Assembly (NCBI RefSeq): GCF_000011385.1
Contig: NC_005125.1
Location: 2,914,001 to 2,978,000, forward strand
DNA length: 64,000 nucleotides
Source: Gloeobacter violaceus PCC 7421
GTDB taxonomy: Bacteria; Cyanobacteriota; Cyanobacteriia; Gloeobacterales; Gloeobacteraceae
Direction: 5' to 3'
Each line of letters begins with the position of its first letter. The first letter of the stretch is position 1. A model generated the notes under the pieces. That model saw nothing but the letters and a program-made list of their open reading frames with translations, was not told the DNA's origin and did not search any database. Positions 10,101-17,164 of this stretch are shown one piece after another. Position numbers and translations under genes: made by a program.

Positions 10101-11076
10101 GCATCCGGAGGACGTGCCGGGTTTGCGGCGGCAATGGACAGCGGCGATCAAAGCCGTCGCCGCCTATCGGGCCGAGGGACGCATGCGGCGCACGGACGGA
10201 ACTTACCGCTGGCACCTCCACCAGGCCATGCCGTTAATGGACGGGGAGGGCCGCATTCTCAAGTGGTTCGGCACGGCGACCGACATCGAGGAGCGCAAGC
10301 AGCTGGAGGCTGAGCGCGAACAACTGCTCGAGCGCGCCGAGCAGGCCCGGGAGGCGGCCGAAGCCGCCAACCGCACCAAAGACGAATTTTTGGCCATCCT
10401 CGGGCACGAGTTGCGCACGCCGCTCAATCCGATCATCGGCTGGACCCAGATGCTCCGGCGCGGGAAGGTCGGCCCGGACAAACACGATCAGGCCCTGGAG
10501 ATCATCGAGCGCAATGCCCGGCTGCAGACGCAACTGATCGACGACCTGCTCGATGTTTCGCGGATCATGCGCGGTTCCTTGCGCATTGCCCCCCAGCCCA
10601 TAACGCTGGCCGCCATCGTTGTTTGCGCCCTCGAAGCGGTGCGTGGACTGGCAGAACAAAAACAAGTGCAGCTATTCGAACAGCTGCGGACGACAGCCCC
10701 GCTCAGCGCCGATCCGACCCGCCTGCAGCAGGTGGTGTGGAACCTACTCACCAATGCCGTCAAGTTCACCCCGGCCGGAGGACAGGTTCAGGTACGGCTG
10801 GAGTCGGGCGGGGGGATGGCCCGGCTCACCATCAGCGATACCGGCGTGGGCATCCCCGCCGAATTTTTGCCGCACCTGTTCGAGCGTTTCCGGCAGGCGG
10901 ATACCAAGAGCACGCGCGAACAAAAAGGTTTGGGGTTGGGCCTGTTCATCGTACGCCACATCGTCGAAGCCCACGGCGGCACGGTGCAGGCCGAGAGCGA
11001 AGGCGAAGGCAAAGGAGCCGCTTTCACCGTCGTGCTGCCCCTTGGGGGCGAGGCCCAGCGGCAAGCCAAGCCGTGA
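7186..11076 (+). CDS. Hybrid sensor histidine kinase with two kinase modules and an internal receiver
   Basis: This is a 1296-aa soluble sensor. Domains in order are a PAS-like N-terminal sensor (about 45-180), a GAF domain (about 190-350), HisKA with HVSHEFRTPLS (His382), a first HATPase (about 480-610), a receiver with LTDVMMPRLDG (Asp704), two PAS/PAC domains (about 790-1035), a second HisKA with GHELRTPLNP (His1074), and a second HATPase (about 1180-1290). No membrane segment is seen, so it should sense a cytosolic signal. No response-regulator gene is adjacent. The start at 7186 (or ATG 7192) is uncertain; the first 40 residues are low-complexity and the real start may be nearer 7300. 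Two complete kinase modules around one receiver suggest an internal phosphorelay. Confidence 0.9.
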   Translation: MSMVRRGTRSDSSSISSASQDKQQDRHHPAHGCLSGGGEMGALMRAKDWSASPLEAPDHWPQSLKTALRILLTSRYAMWMGWGEPLTFFYNDAYRPTLGIKHPWALGHPAQQVWKEIWRDIAPRIETVLKTGEATYDEALLLFLERSGFPEETYHTFSYSPLADEAGEVAGMLCVVTEETERVIGERRMALLRELASDLAATQTQEEVFAAVQRQVGKYSKDLPFTLMYLFDSDAGGRARLAAATGIEAKHPGARPIIDPATYGGPWSAHKLWEGAPPILLNDFEGQLGGNPPSGGWDKPPHQVSVVPIKSQGQERPAGFLVAALNPYRRYDAEYAGFVDLLTGQIAAGLANARAYEAECRRAEALAEIDRAKTVFFSNVSHEFRTPLSLLLGPLEDVLAGDGISAPTREQLTLAQRNGRRLLKLVNTLLDFSRIEAGRIQANFLPTDLASLTAQLVSVFRSAVEKAGLRLVIDCPPLAEAVYVDRDMWEKIVLNLLSNAFKFTLRGQIAVRLRQQTGEVCLELEDTGVGIAAHELPRIFDRFHRVAGVAGRSHEGSGIGLALVAELVEIHGGKVSVQSVSGRGSTFTVRLPTGTAHLPADRIGVAPGLASTAVAADIFADEAAQWTSGWHEEWLPPPPNLAPDAEQRAPDTPRPCVLVVDDNADMRAYIANLLKAHYEVVLAGDGVEALAAVERRMPDLVLTDVMMPRLDGFGLLAALRTDERTRALPVIVLSARAGEEATLAGLERGADDYLSKPFAARELLGRVKANLELSRLRGETARLLHASEERARLAIRVGRLGTWRFVPTSGVATMDERMREIWGEPEDTFQLSLAQAMERIHPADRERVSQAVDAALDPASAGTLEIDYRIVWPNGSERWVSANGQVFFEQTEAGSRRAVDFIGTALDITERKRIEQALAGSEQRYRLLAESIPQLVWTADVGGTLLDVNGRWSQYTGFTLEQVKKSGWESVVHPEDVPGLRRQWTAAIKAVAAYRAEGRMRRTDGTYRWHLHQAMPLMDGEGRILKWFGTATDIEERKQLEAEREQLLERAEQAREAAEAANRTKDEFLAILGHELRTPLNPIIGWTQMLRRGKVGPDKHDQALEIIERNARLQTQLIDDLLDVSRIMRGSLRIAPQPITLAAIVVCALEAVRGLAEQKQVQLFEQLRTTAPLSADPTRLQQVVWNLLTNAVKFTPAGGQVQVRLESGGGMARLTISDTGVGIPAEFLPHLFERFRQADTKSTREQKGLGLGLFIVRHIVEAHGGTVQAESEGEGKGAAFTVVLPLGGEAQRQAKP

Positions 11077-11442
11077 GCGGCACCGGTGGAAAGCGAAAGA
11101 CATGGCTTTTCTCACCATCGGCTTCCCTTGGCCGGATACTGCCTCTGTGGGTAATCCAGGGACGTATGGCTGCACGGATCTATGTCTATGGGCAGAAGCA
11201 TCGGCCGTACTCGTGGCAGAGATTGGAAGTCTCAAATCGGCCGTAGGATGGCGGAGCACAGGCGCGAGTGCTCGCCTCGTTTGCTGAATTTAGCCACTTA
11301 TGTCAATCGCTGTCGGGGGTCCGACGGCCGACTCTGCAGAACAAACGGTCCAACGGTGTGGACATCGGTGCCCGGCAGGACATCGGAGCGTTCCGCACTC
11401 CTGCCTAACGCCTCTCAATACCCAATTTCGAGGAAACCGACC
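11077..11442. other. Intergenic region, 366 bp, no gene seen
   Basis: Frames running through this stretch are continuations of shadows of the flanking genes. No tRNA, clear terminator or strong promoter pair was recognised. It must contain the leader of the membrane-protein gene at 11443. Confidence 0.5.
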
Positions 11443-12069
11443 ATGAGTTATGTTGACCAACCGGGTCCCGGTCGCGTGGTCCCTGCTCAGCCAGTGACCA
11501 CCCAGGTGATCGAGTATCACGACCGCGTACGCTGGGGGCCGATCGTCGCCGGCCTGGTGGTGGCCATCGGCACCCAATTGGTGCTCAGTTCGCTGGGCGC
11601 GGCCCTGGGATTGAGCGCCATCGCCACCTCGGACGCCCCCCGCTCCAGCAGCGACGACATCGGCAGTGCCATCGGCATCTGGACGATTTTGAGCCTGTTC
11701 GCTTCGCTGTTCGCCGGCGGCTGGGTGACTGCGCGCACCAGCGGTCCGATCACCCGCAACGGTGCATTGCTCAACGGCGCCATTCTCTGGGCCACGACTT
11801 TGGCTCTGGGATCGTATTTGCTCGCGAGCGGCGTCTCGGGAGCTTTGGGTGTGCTGGGCACCAACCCGGATCTCACCGACCGCGCAGGGCGCAACATCCC
11901 GAACCAACTGCCCAAAGTGAGTGCCGATCAGGCCCGCGACATCGCCGGCAATGCCGCGCGGGGCGGCTGGTCCTTTGCGATCGGCGCGCTGCTCGGCCTG
12001 GGAGCCGCCCTCGGCGGCGCCTTTGTCGGTTCGAAAGACAACCGTATCGTCGACGAACGTGGGCGTTGA
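11443..12069 (+). CDS. Multi-pass membrane protein of unknown function
   Basis: ATG 11443 was chosen because AGGA lies 9 bases upstream and the sequence from here (MSYVDQPGPGRVVPAQ...) is coherent; the longer frame upstream is not. The 208-aa product has a polar N-terminus and then about four hydrophobic segments: WGPIVAGLVVAIGTQLVL, an IWTILSLFASLFAGGW helix, LNGAILWATTLALGSYLL, and a C-terminal SFAIGALLGLGAALGGAF glycine-zipper helix. Such proteins recur near YsnF-like genes in bacteria. It is the first gene of the 11.4-15.8 kb cluster of probable stress or envelope proteins. The function is unknown. Confidence 0.75.
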   Translation: MSYVDQPGPGRVVPAQPVTTQVIEYHDRVRWGPIVAGLVVAIGTQLVLSSLGAALGLSAIATSDAPRSSSDDIGSAIGIWTILSLFASLFAGGWVTARTSGPITRNGALLNGAILWATTLALGSYLLASGVSGALGVLGTNPDLTDRAGRNIPNQLPKVSADQARDIAGNAARGGWSFAIGALLGLGAALGGAFVGSKDNRIVDERGR

Positions 12070-12781
12070 GCTTGACGGTCAAATCCCCGTCCCCAGACCT
12101 GATATCGAATCCGGATGAACAAGTCTGGCTGGGCGAAGGTTCCAGGTGTGAGGTGTCAGGATGCACTGCTGACACCTCACATCGTCTAAGCGTGACCATA
12201 CGAATGGAGCCGATGTGATACGTTCACCTGTGAACTTTGCAAGGACAGTCCGGAGAACTTGAATTCGTTCGTGAGGATTCCTGCACTCAGAGACGCTCGC
12301 ACAGATCCGCATGGAAGCGGCTTCGGCAGGGAAAGCAACAGTCTATCAAAACTGTAGCTACTGTTATTTCATCGGACTTGGAGACAACTCTTGATTGACA
12401 CTTCCCGCATGTCAAAATGTTTATCTATATATATCCACTCAAAATTTAACCGTGCATTCATCGGTTCGCTCTTGATGGAAATTGTCGAGCTTTATCGCTG
12501 ATAGAGATACGTGCGTCGGGCAGAACAAACAAGGAGGGCACAGGCGCAATTGTGTGCAGAGCGAACTATAGATATTTTTTGCTGTGCGAACATGCTCCGC
12601 CGATCGAGGTAAAGGGGTCGCTGCAAAGGCCATCCTAGGGAGGAGGTAAATAGCTGCACCTCAGTGCAAGACTGTTGTTCAGGATGAACTTTTCCCCTTG
12701 GTGCCCTCTTTTTTTGTGGCTTTGCCCACTGGATTGGTTGCATCCCTAAACATTTCGCCCACGACATTACGGAGTAAAAAC
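12070..12781. other. Intergenic region, 712 bp, partly AT-rich
   Basis: No protein family is recognisable in any frame. A perfect 12-bp inverted repeat lies at 12148-12180. The part from about 12330 to 12480 is clearly AT-richer than the surroundings (runs such as TATATATATCC) and may hold the promoter of the DUF2382 gene at 12782. No tRNA is seen. Confidence 0.5.
12148..12180. repeat. Perfect 12-bp inverted repeat (hairpin)
   Basis: GTGAGGTGTCAG (12148-12159) pairs with CTGACACCTCAC (12169-12180) around a 9-base loop. It lies about 80 bp after the membrane-protein stop. There is no T-run on either side, so it is not a standard terminator. A role as an mRNA 3' stabiliser or repeat-element remnant is possible. 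Confidence 0.6.
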
Positions 12782-13648
12782 ATGCAAAGTGCCAATCTGC
12801 CCCCAACCGCCAACGCAACGGTTGCCGGCTTGTTCAACGACCGCCGCAGTGCGGATGTGGCCGTTCGGGAGTTGCAGGCCGCCGGTTTTGCAGGCAATCA
12901 GATCGAGCAGTTTTTTGCGCCACAGGGCGCAAAAGCCAACGAAGGCGGCTTTTTTGATTCAATAGCCGGCTTTTTTGGGGACACTTCCGCACGCGGGAGT
13001 GTCCAGGCAGCGCCAAACGCCTACGATCGCTTAGTAGCAATGGGCCTCGATGCGGACGACGCCCAAGAACTTCAAGACCGCATTGAAGGCGGCGGTGTGC
13101 TCGTACTTCTGCGCGCCGGCAACAAGGCGATGGAGGCTCTTGAGGTTCTCAAGCGCAACGGTGCCTCCCCGGCCCAGTTGGACCTGCAGGGCGACACCGC
13201 CCCCGTACCCGACGCGAAGCGTCAGGCCGTTGACACGACTACCGAGGCGCCTCAGCGCATTCAACTGCTCAAGGAAGTGCTGCGCGTCAACAAAGAGCGC
13301 GTGAAGAGCGGCGAAATCCGCCTGCGCAAGGAAGTCGTCTCCGAAACGCAAACAGTCGAGGTGCCACTCATGCACGAGGAAGTCGTCATTGAGCGCCGCA
13401 CGGTTACGGATGGGGAAGCGGCCGTCGGCGAAATCGGCTCTGGTGAGACCATCCGGGTGCCCGTCAGCGAGGAGCGGGTCATCGTCGACAAGCGCGCCGT
13501 GGTTTCTGAGGAAGTCACCGTCGGCAAGCGCGATGTCCAGGAAACCGAGCAGGTCACCGATACCGTCCGGCACGAAGAGCTGCGCACGGACACCGAGGGT
13601 GAGGTAATTATGGACAGCGAAAAACGGCGTGTTCCCCCTGCCAAATAA
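12782..13648 (+). CDS. YsnF/AvaK-type DUF2382 stress protein, soluble form
   Basis: From ATG 12782 (GGAG about 8 bases upstream) the product is 288 aa. The N-terminal 35 residues (TVAGLFNDRRSADVAVREL) form the fold seen in general-stress-protein-17M-like domains. The C-terminal half (about 165-280) is a DUF2382 domain: charged strands with repeated 'VPLMHEEVVIERR', 'VPVSEERVIVDKR' and 'VTDTVRHEELR' units. There is no membrane helix. The next gene is a paralogue with the same two domains but a glycine-rich hydrophobic insert. Known family members are stress- or desiccation-induced; the biochemical role is unknown. Confidence 0.85.
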   Translation: MQSANLPPTANATVAGLFNDRRSADVAVRELQAAGFAGNQIEQFFAPQGAKANEGGFFDSIAGFFGDTSARGSVQAAPNAYDRLVAMGLDADDAQELQDRIEGGGVLVLLRAGNKAMEALEVLKRNGASPAQLDLQGDTAPVPDAKRQAVDTTTEAPQRIQLLKEVLRVNKERVKSGEIRLRKEVVSETQTVEVPLMHEEVVIERRTVTDGEAAVGEIGSGETIRVPVSEERVIVDKRAVVSEEVTVGKRDVQETEQVTDTVRHEELRTDTEGEVIMDSEKRRVPPAK

Positions 13649-13659
13649 CCCTATGCATC

Positions 13660-13685
13660 AAGACCGCGCCTCTTGGCGCGGTCTT
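13660..13685 (+). terminator. Strong hairpin after DUF2382 gene
   Basis: AAGACCGCGCC (13660-13670), loop TCTT, GGCGCGGTCTT (13675-13685): a perfect 11-bp stem and tetraloop 12 bp after the stop. There is no T-run, so termination may be weak or factor-assisted, allowing read-through into the paralogue. Confidence 0.55.
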
Positions 13686-13773
13686 GAACCGTAGACGCTG
13701 TAGGCAGCAGCAGGCACAGCGGAGGCCCTTCGCCCGGCGACTCGCTGCTGTTCTACGCATAATCGAGAAGAAA

Positions 13774-14805
13774 ATGACTTCGTTGGAAGATCATGAAGCA
13801 GCGAAAAGCTACGGCGATGTCCAACTGCCGTCGTCGCAAGCGGTGGGTCAGCGGCTTATTGCCGGCTTGTTCGCCAAGCGCGAAGCCGCCGAACAGGCAG
13901 TCAGAGATTTGCAAGAAGCCGGCTTTGGCGAGGAGCAGATCGGTGTGGCGTTTCCTGGTGAGTCGGCCGCGTCGGATTCTAAGCAATTTCAGGATCTGCC
14001 CACAGTCACGGCCACAGGTGGCGCGGTCGGCGGCGGTGTGTTGGGTGGATTGTTGGGACTGCTTGCCGGTATCGGTGTTCTGAGTGTGCCGGGGGTCGGT
14101 CCGATGGTCGCCGGAGGTTTGCTGGCCTCCGTGTTTGCCGGGTTGGGTCTTGGAGCGGCCGGCGGCAGTTTGTTGGGCGCTTTGGTCGGCACCGGTTTTT
14201 CGGAGGCGGAAGCGCAACACTTGGAGAGCGGTGTACGCTCCGGAGCTTCACTGGTGACGATACGCTCCGGCGGCAGGGTTCTAGAAGCACTTGCCATTCT
14301 TGAGAGAAACGGCGCGGATACGGGGCCGAGAGCAGTATCGCAGCCACCGTTGCCCTTTTCTGCTGCAGAAGCCCCCTTCATCGAGACCGATTCACCGAAG
14401 CAGGAGCGCTTGGAGCTGCTTACAGAACGGGCTTTTATCCGCAAGGAGAGAGTTTATTTAGGCGAGATTACGGTGCGCAAGGAGACGATTACAGAGCTCA
14501 GGACCATTGAGGTTCCCGTCACGCGGGAGGAGCTGGTGGTTGAGCGCCGTCCTACGACCGAATCGGGTGCGGTGGCGCCGGTGGAGGAGGTGGTACGGAT
14601 TGTCCTGAGCGAGGAGCAAGTCTCCTATCAGACTAGAAAAGTCCTCAAAGAAGCAGTCTCGATTGAGTGGCACACCACCATCGAGAAGAAGCAGATTGAG
14701 GTGACTCTGCAGCGTGAAGAACTGCGATTCGATGTCGAAGGTAAAGCGCGGGTCGGTACCGTTGACATTCCTGAAGCCGGCGAAGTGGATTCTGCTTCAG
14801 TCTAG
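13774..14805 (+). CDS. DUF2382 (YsnF-like) protein with membrane-inserting glycine-zipper region
   Basis: From ATG 13774 (GAGAAGAAA just upstream) the product is 343 aa. Its N-terminal LIAGLFAKREAAEQAVRDL matches the start of the preceding protein. Residues about 80-140 are a Gly/Leu/Val-rich hydrophobic block (GGGVLGGLLGLLAGIGVL, then VAGGLLASVFAGLGLGAAGG), likely one or two membrane helices with glycine zippers. The C-terminal DUF2382 part carries VPVTREELVVERRP and LQREELRFDVEGKA. The pair looks like a tandem duplication in which one copy is membrane-bound and the other soluble. General stress or envelope function is inferred. Confidence 0.85.
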   Translation: MTSLEDHEAAKSYGDVQLPSSQAVGQRLIAGLFAKREAAEQAVRDLQEAGFGEEQIGVAFPGESAASDSKQFQDLPTVTATGGAVGGGVLGGLLGLLAGIGVLSVPGVGPMVAGGLLASVFAGLGLGAAGGSLLGALVGTGFSEAEAQHLESGVRSGASLVTIRSGGRVLEALAILERNGADTGPRAVSQPPLPFSAAEAPFIETDSPKQERLELLTERAFIRKERVYLGEITVRKETITELRTIEVPVTREELVVERRPTTESGAVAPVEEVVRIVLSEEQVSYQTRKVLKEAVSIEWHTTIEKKQIEVTLQREELRFDVEGKARVGTVDIPEAGEVDSASV

Positions 14806-14988
14806 TCTGCCGCCGATTAGCAGCCTGGGAAACGCGTCTCAAGCGGTTTTCGCGGCTTGGAACCACCAAGGGCCCCTCAAGATATGTCCTGGGACATGCC
14901 TTGGCTCTTTCCAAGGAAGTGTGTGATTGACTCCGTGGTTGCCTATTCTCGATGTGAAAGTAGATCAGCAAGGAGCAACAATATCTGT

Positions 14989-15384
14989 ATGGAAAGTCAG
15001 GAAATGTCCGTCGACGGCAACCCTTCTCTGTCCAACCCCGACAGTGGTGAAGGCAGCGCTGTGGTTGACAATGCGGAGCAAAGCAAGGATAGTAGGCAAT
15101 CGCAGGCGAAAGAGAAACTTGATGGTGCGCTCAACGATACTTCGGATAAGCTCCGCAATCTGGCCCAGAAGGTTGAAGACTACGGCCGTGGGGCAAGTGA
15201 AAACGTGGGACAAGCCACCGAGAAAGTCTCCGAGCAGCTTAACCGCGGTGCGCAAGCGCTTCAAGGGACCAGCGTCGATAGGCTCCTGGAACAGTTTCAG
15301 GATGTCATTAAACGCCAACCCCTTACAAGTATCGGTATCGCACTCGGCGTCGGTTATTTCCTCTCCCGCATCGCAAAAAGGTAA
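14989..15384 (+). CDS. YqjD-like protein with C-terminal membrane anchor
   Basis: ATG 14989 is preceded by AAGGAG at a 13-base spacing; ATG 15004 in the same frame is an alternative. The 131-aa product is hydrophilic and helical (KLRNLAQKVEDYGRGASENV) and ends with QPLTSIGIALGVGYFLSRI, a glycine-containing anchor followed by basic residues. That is the layout of the YqjD/ElaB family of inner-membrane, stress-induced helical proteins. It lies between the DUF2382 pair and another small membrane protein and is probably expressed with them. Confidence 0.75.
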   Translation: MESQEMSVDGNPSLSNPDSGEGSAVVDNAEQSKDSRQSQAKEKLDGALNDTSDKLRNLAQKVEDYGRGASENVGQATEKVSEQLNRGAQALQGTSVDRLLEQFQDVIKRQPLTSIGIALGVGYFLSRIAKR

Positions 15385-15428
15385 GTAAAGCATACGCCTG
15401 CTTGCAACGCACGAAGGTCGGTAACGAA

Positions 15429-15509
15429 ATGCAGCATCAAAAAGCCAAGCAAGATCGTATGTTCTCAAAACCGGAAATGCCGGCAGACAGTTCACAAACA
15501 CCGGCATAA
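15429..15509 (+). CDS. Possible 26-aa mini-ORF
   Basis: ATG 15429 to TAA 15507-15509 encodes a short polar peptide (MQHQKAKQDRMFSKPEMPAD...) in the gap between two genes of the stress cluster. There is no strong ribosome-binding site. It may be a real linker peptide or chance. Confidence 0.2.
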   Translation: MQHQKAKQDRMFSKPEMPADSSQTPA

Positions 15510-15535
15510 AAATCCAGCCGCAGTCGAGGAGAAAT

Positions 15536-15817
15536 ATGAACGTCAAGTCATGGATTTATCGTAACCCCTTGCAGTTCACGGGTATCGCCGTGGTTGCAGG
15601 TGTTTTAGCAGGTTTGGCTCTACCCGCGTGGCAACGCGAAGAGCGCGGACCATCCCCGTCGAGCGCGCGCACCAAGCAGCCGGAACGAGAGAAAGAATTA
15701 ATAGAAAAAACTGGCAAAAACACCCTTGTCGCCTCGGTGATGTCCAATCTAGCGACCCTGGCATTGCGCGAGGGTTCTAGATATGTGACTCGTCGCTTCT
15801 TCGGCAGTTCTCGGTAG
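15536..15817 (+). CDS. Small single-pass membrane protein
   Basis: ATG 15536 has an excellent site (GAGGAG 5 bases upstream). The 93-aa product begins MNVKSWIYRNPLQFTGIAVV and has one N-terminal membrane helix (FTGIAVVAGVLAGLALP), then a charged linker and a basic C-terminal helix ending RYVTRRFFGSSR. I do not recognise a named family; it resembles partner proteins encoded beside YqjD-like genes. It is the last gene of the cluster, before a strong terminator. Confidence 0.7.
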   Translation: MNVKSWIYRNPLQFTGIAVVAGVLAGLALPAWQREERGPSPSSARTKQPEREKELIEKTGKNTLVASVMSNLATLALREGSRYVTRRFFGSSR

Positions 15818-15851
15818 AACAGTAACCGAAAGACGCAAGCGATCCTTATCT

Positions 15852-15889
15852 GTACCCCGGCCTTCCTCCAAACGGCCGGGGTACCTTTT
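15852..15889 (+). terminator. Rho-independent terminator of stress cluster
   Basis: GTACCCCGGCC (15852-15862) pairs perfectly with GGCCGGGGTAC (15874-15884), then CTTTT. It ends the 11.4-15.8 kb plus-strand cluster. Confidence 0.85.
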
Positions 15890-15962
15890 CACGTGATGTC
15901 CGTTCGATTTTTGCTTTTAAGCTGAACGGTACGCACGGGCGAGAGTCTGACGGGCCGATGGT

Positions 15963-16760
15963 CTACGGTGCTTTCTCACTGCCCCCACCCGGGGTGGCGG
16001 CTTCGGCCGGGCGGCTCTCGTCGCGGGGGGTATTGCGCAATTGCACCGGCTGCGGTGCCGCTTTGCCGCGCAGGCGCAAATTAAGCATTTCCACCCCCAC
16101 CGAGAAGGCCATGGCGAAGTAGGTGTAGCCCTTGGGGATGTGCTGACCAAAGCCGTCGGCAAGCAAATTCACGCCGATGAGTACCAGGAAGGCGAGCGCC
16201 AGCATCTTGATGGTTGGATGTCGATCGACGAAGTCGCTGATAATGTTGACGAAGGCGAGCATAAAGAGCACTGCGACCACCACCGCGGCGATCATCACCT
16301 CCAGCCGCTCGGCCAGACCCACCGCCGTAATCACCGAGTCGAGGGAGAATACCAAATCGATGATCATGATCTGGATGAGCACCGAAGCATAGGAGGCGGC
16401 CGGACCCACCTTGGCGTGCTCCTCCTCCCCTTCGAGCTTGTTGTGAATTTCGAAGGTGGCTTTGCCGATGAGAAACAGACCGCCGCCGATGAGAATCAGG
16501 TCCCGCCCGGAAAATTCGAATCCCAATAGCCCGAACAACGGTTGGGTGAGGGTGGCAAGCCAGCTGATCGAGAAGAGCAACAGGATGCGCGAGCCGAGGG
16601 CCAGCAACAGACCGATTTGCCGGGCGGACGCCTGCTGCTCTTTGGGCAGCTTGCTCGCCAGAATCGAGATAAAGACGATGTTATCGATACCTAGAACAAT
16701 TTCCAGCACCGCCAGGGTGAGAAAACTGATCCACGTGTTCGGATCCGATAGCCATTCCAT
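15963..16760 (-). CDS. terC: TerC family integral membrane protein
   Basis: The 265-aa protein has seven or more hydrophobic segments. It begins MEWLSDPNTWISFLTLAVLE and has the family hallmark LEIVLGIDNIVFISIL, plus a second IDLVFSLDSVITAVGL. These Asp-containing membrane motifs are typical of TerC, linked to tellurite resistance and, in other organisms, to metal export to exoenzymes. The C-terminal tail is Pro/Ala-rich and cytosolic. It stands alone on the minus strand, downstream of the small probable psb30 gene. Confidence 0.9.
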   Translation of the reverse strand: MEWLSDPNTWISFLTLAVLEIVLGIDNIVFISILASKLPKEQQASARQIGLLLALGSRILLLFSISWLATLTQPLFGLLGFEFSGRDLILIGGGLFLIGKATFEIHNKLEGEEEHAKVGPAASYASVLIQIMIIDLVFSLDSVITAVGLAERLEVMIAAVVVAVLFMLAFVNIISDFVDRHPTIKMLALAFLVLIGVNLLADGFGQHIPKGYTYFAMAFSVGVEMLNLRLRGKAAPQPVQLRNTPRDESRPAEAATPGGGSEKAP

Positions 16761-16926
16761 AGAAAACTGTCCTGCTTGAGTGCCAACCTGGCTTTAGCGC
16801 CAACTATATCCACTGTGCAGGTGCGCTTGTCGGGACGGATCTACCCGAAGGAGCAGCCTGCCCCTGAGCACTAGGGAGAGGGCAGACCCCCGGATCCTCC
16901 CGGCAGCCCGCGACCTGCACCCAAAA

Positions 16927-16959
16927 ACCAGGGGCGGTACCGGTGGTACCGCCCCTGGT
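16927..16959 (-). terminator. Rho-independent terminator (minus strand)
   Basis: ACCAGGGGCGGTACC (16927-16941) and GGTACCGCCCCTGGT (16945-16959) form a perfect 15-bp stem with a 3-base loop. On the minus strand it is followed by TTTT. It lies 23 bp after the stop of the small gene at 16982-17077 and ends that transcript before terC. Confidence 0.85.
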
Positions 16960-16981
16960 GAGCCGTTTGCAACCGGTTGAC

Positions 16982-17077
16982 TTAGACCTGACGCCCCCGG
17001 AAGTACCACAGGGCGATCACCGCCGGACCGGCCAACATGATAAGCGTGAGCAAAAGCAGGCTGATGAGCGTGTTCAT
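16982..17077 (-). CDS. psb30: Probable photosystem II protein Psb30 (Ycf12)
   Basis: This 31-aa frame has ATG at 17077, a strong GGAGG 6 bases upstream and its own terminator, so it is almost certainly a gene. The peptide starts MNTLISLLLLTLIMLAGPAV and ends IALWYFRGRQV. It is a single membrane helix with a polar, basic C-terminus. The 'LAGP-VIALL--R-G' pattern near the end matches Ycf12/Psb30, the small subunit at the periphery of photosystem II. The N-terminus is shorter than in many cyanobacteria. The family call is from memory of the motif and could be another small photosystem or cytochrome peptide. Confidence 0.6.
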   Translation of the reverse strand: MNTLISLLLLTLIMLAGPAVIALWYFRGRQV

Positions 17078-17164
17078 CGGGTTCCTCCAGGCCAACCAAC
17101 TGCGAATGATGAGACTATCTTAAGCGCGGCGGGACATTTAGAATCAGTTTTTTTCTTGATTACC

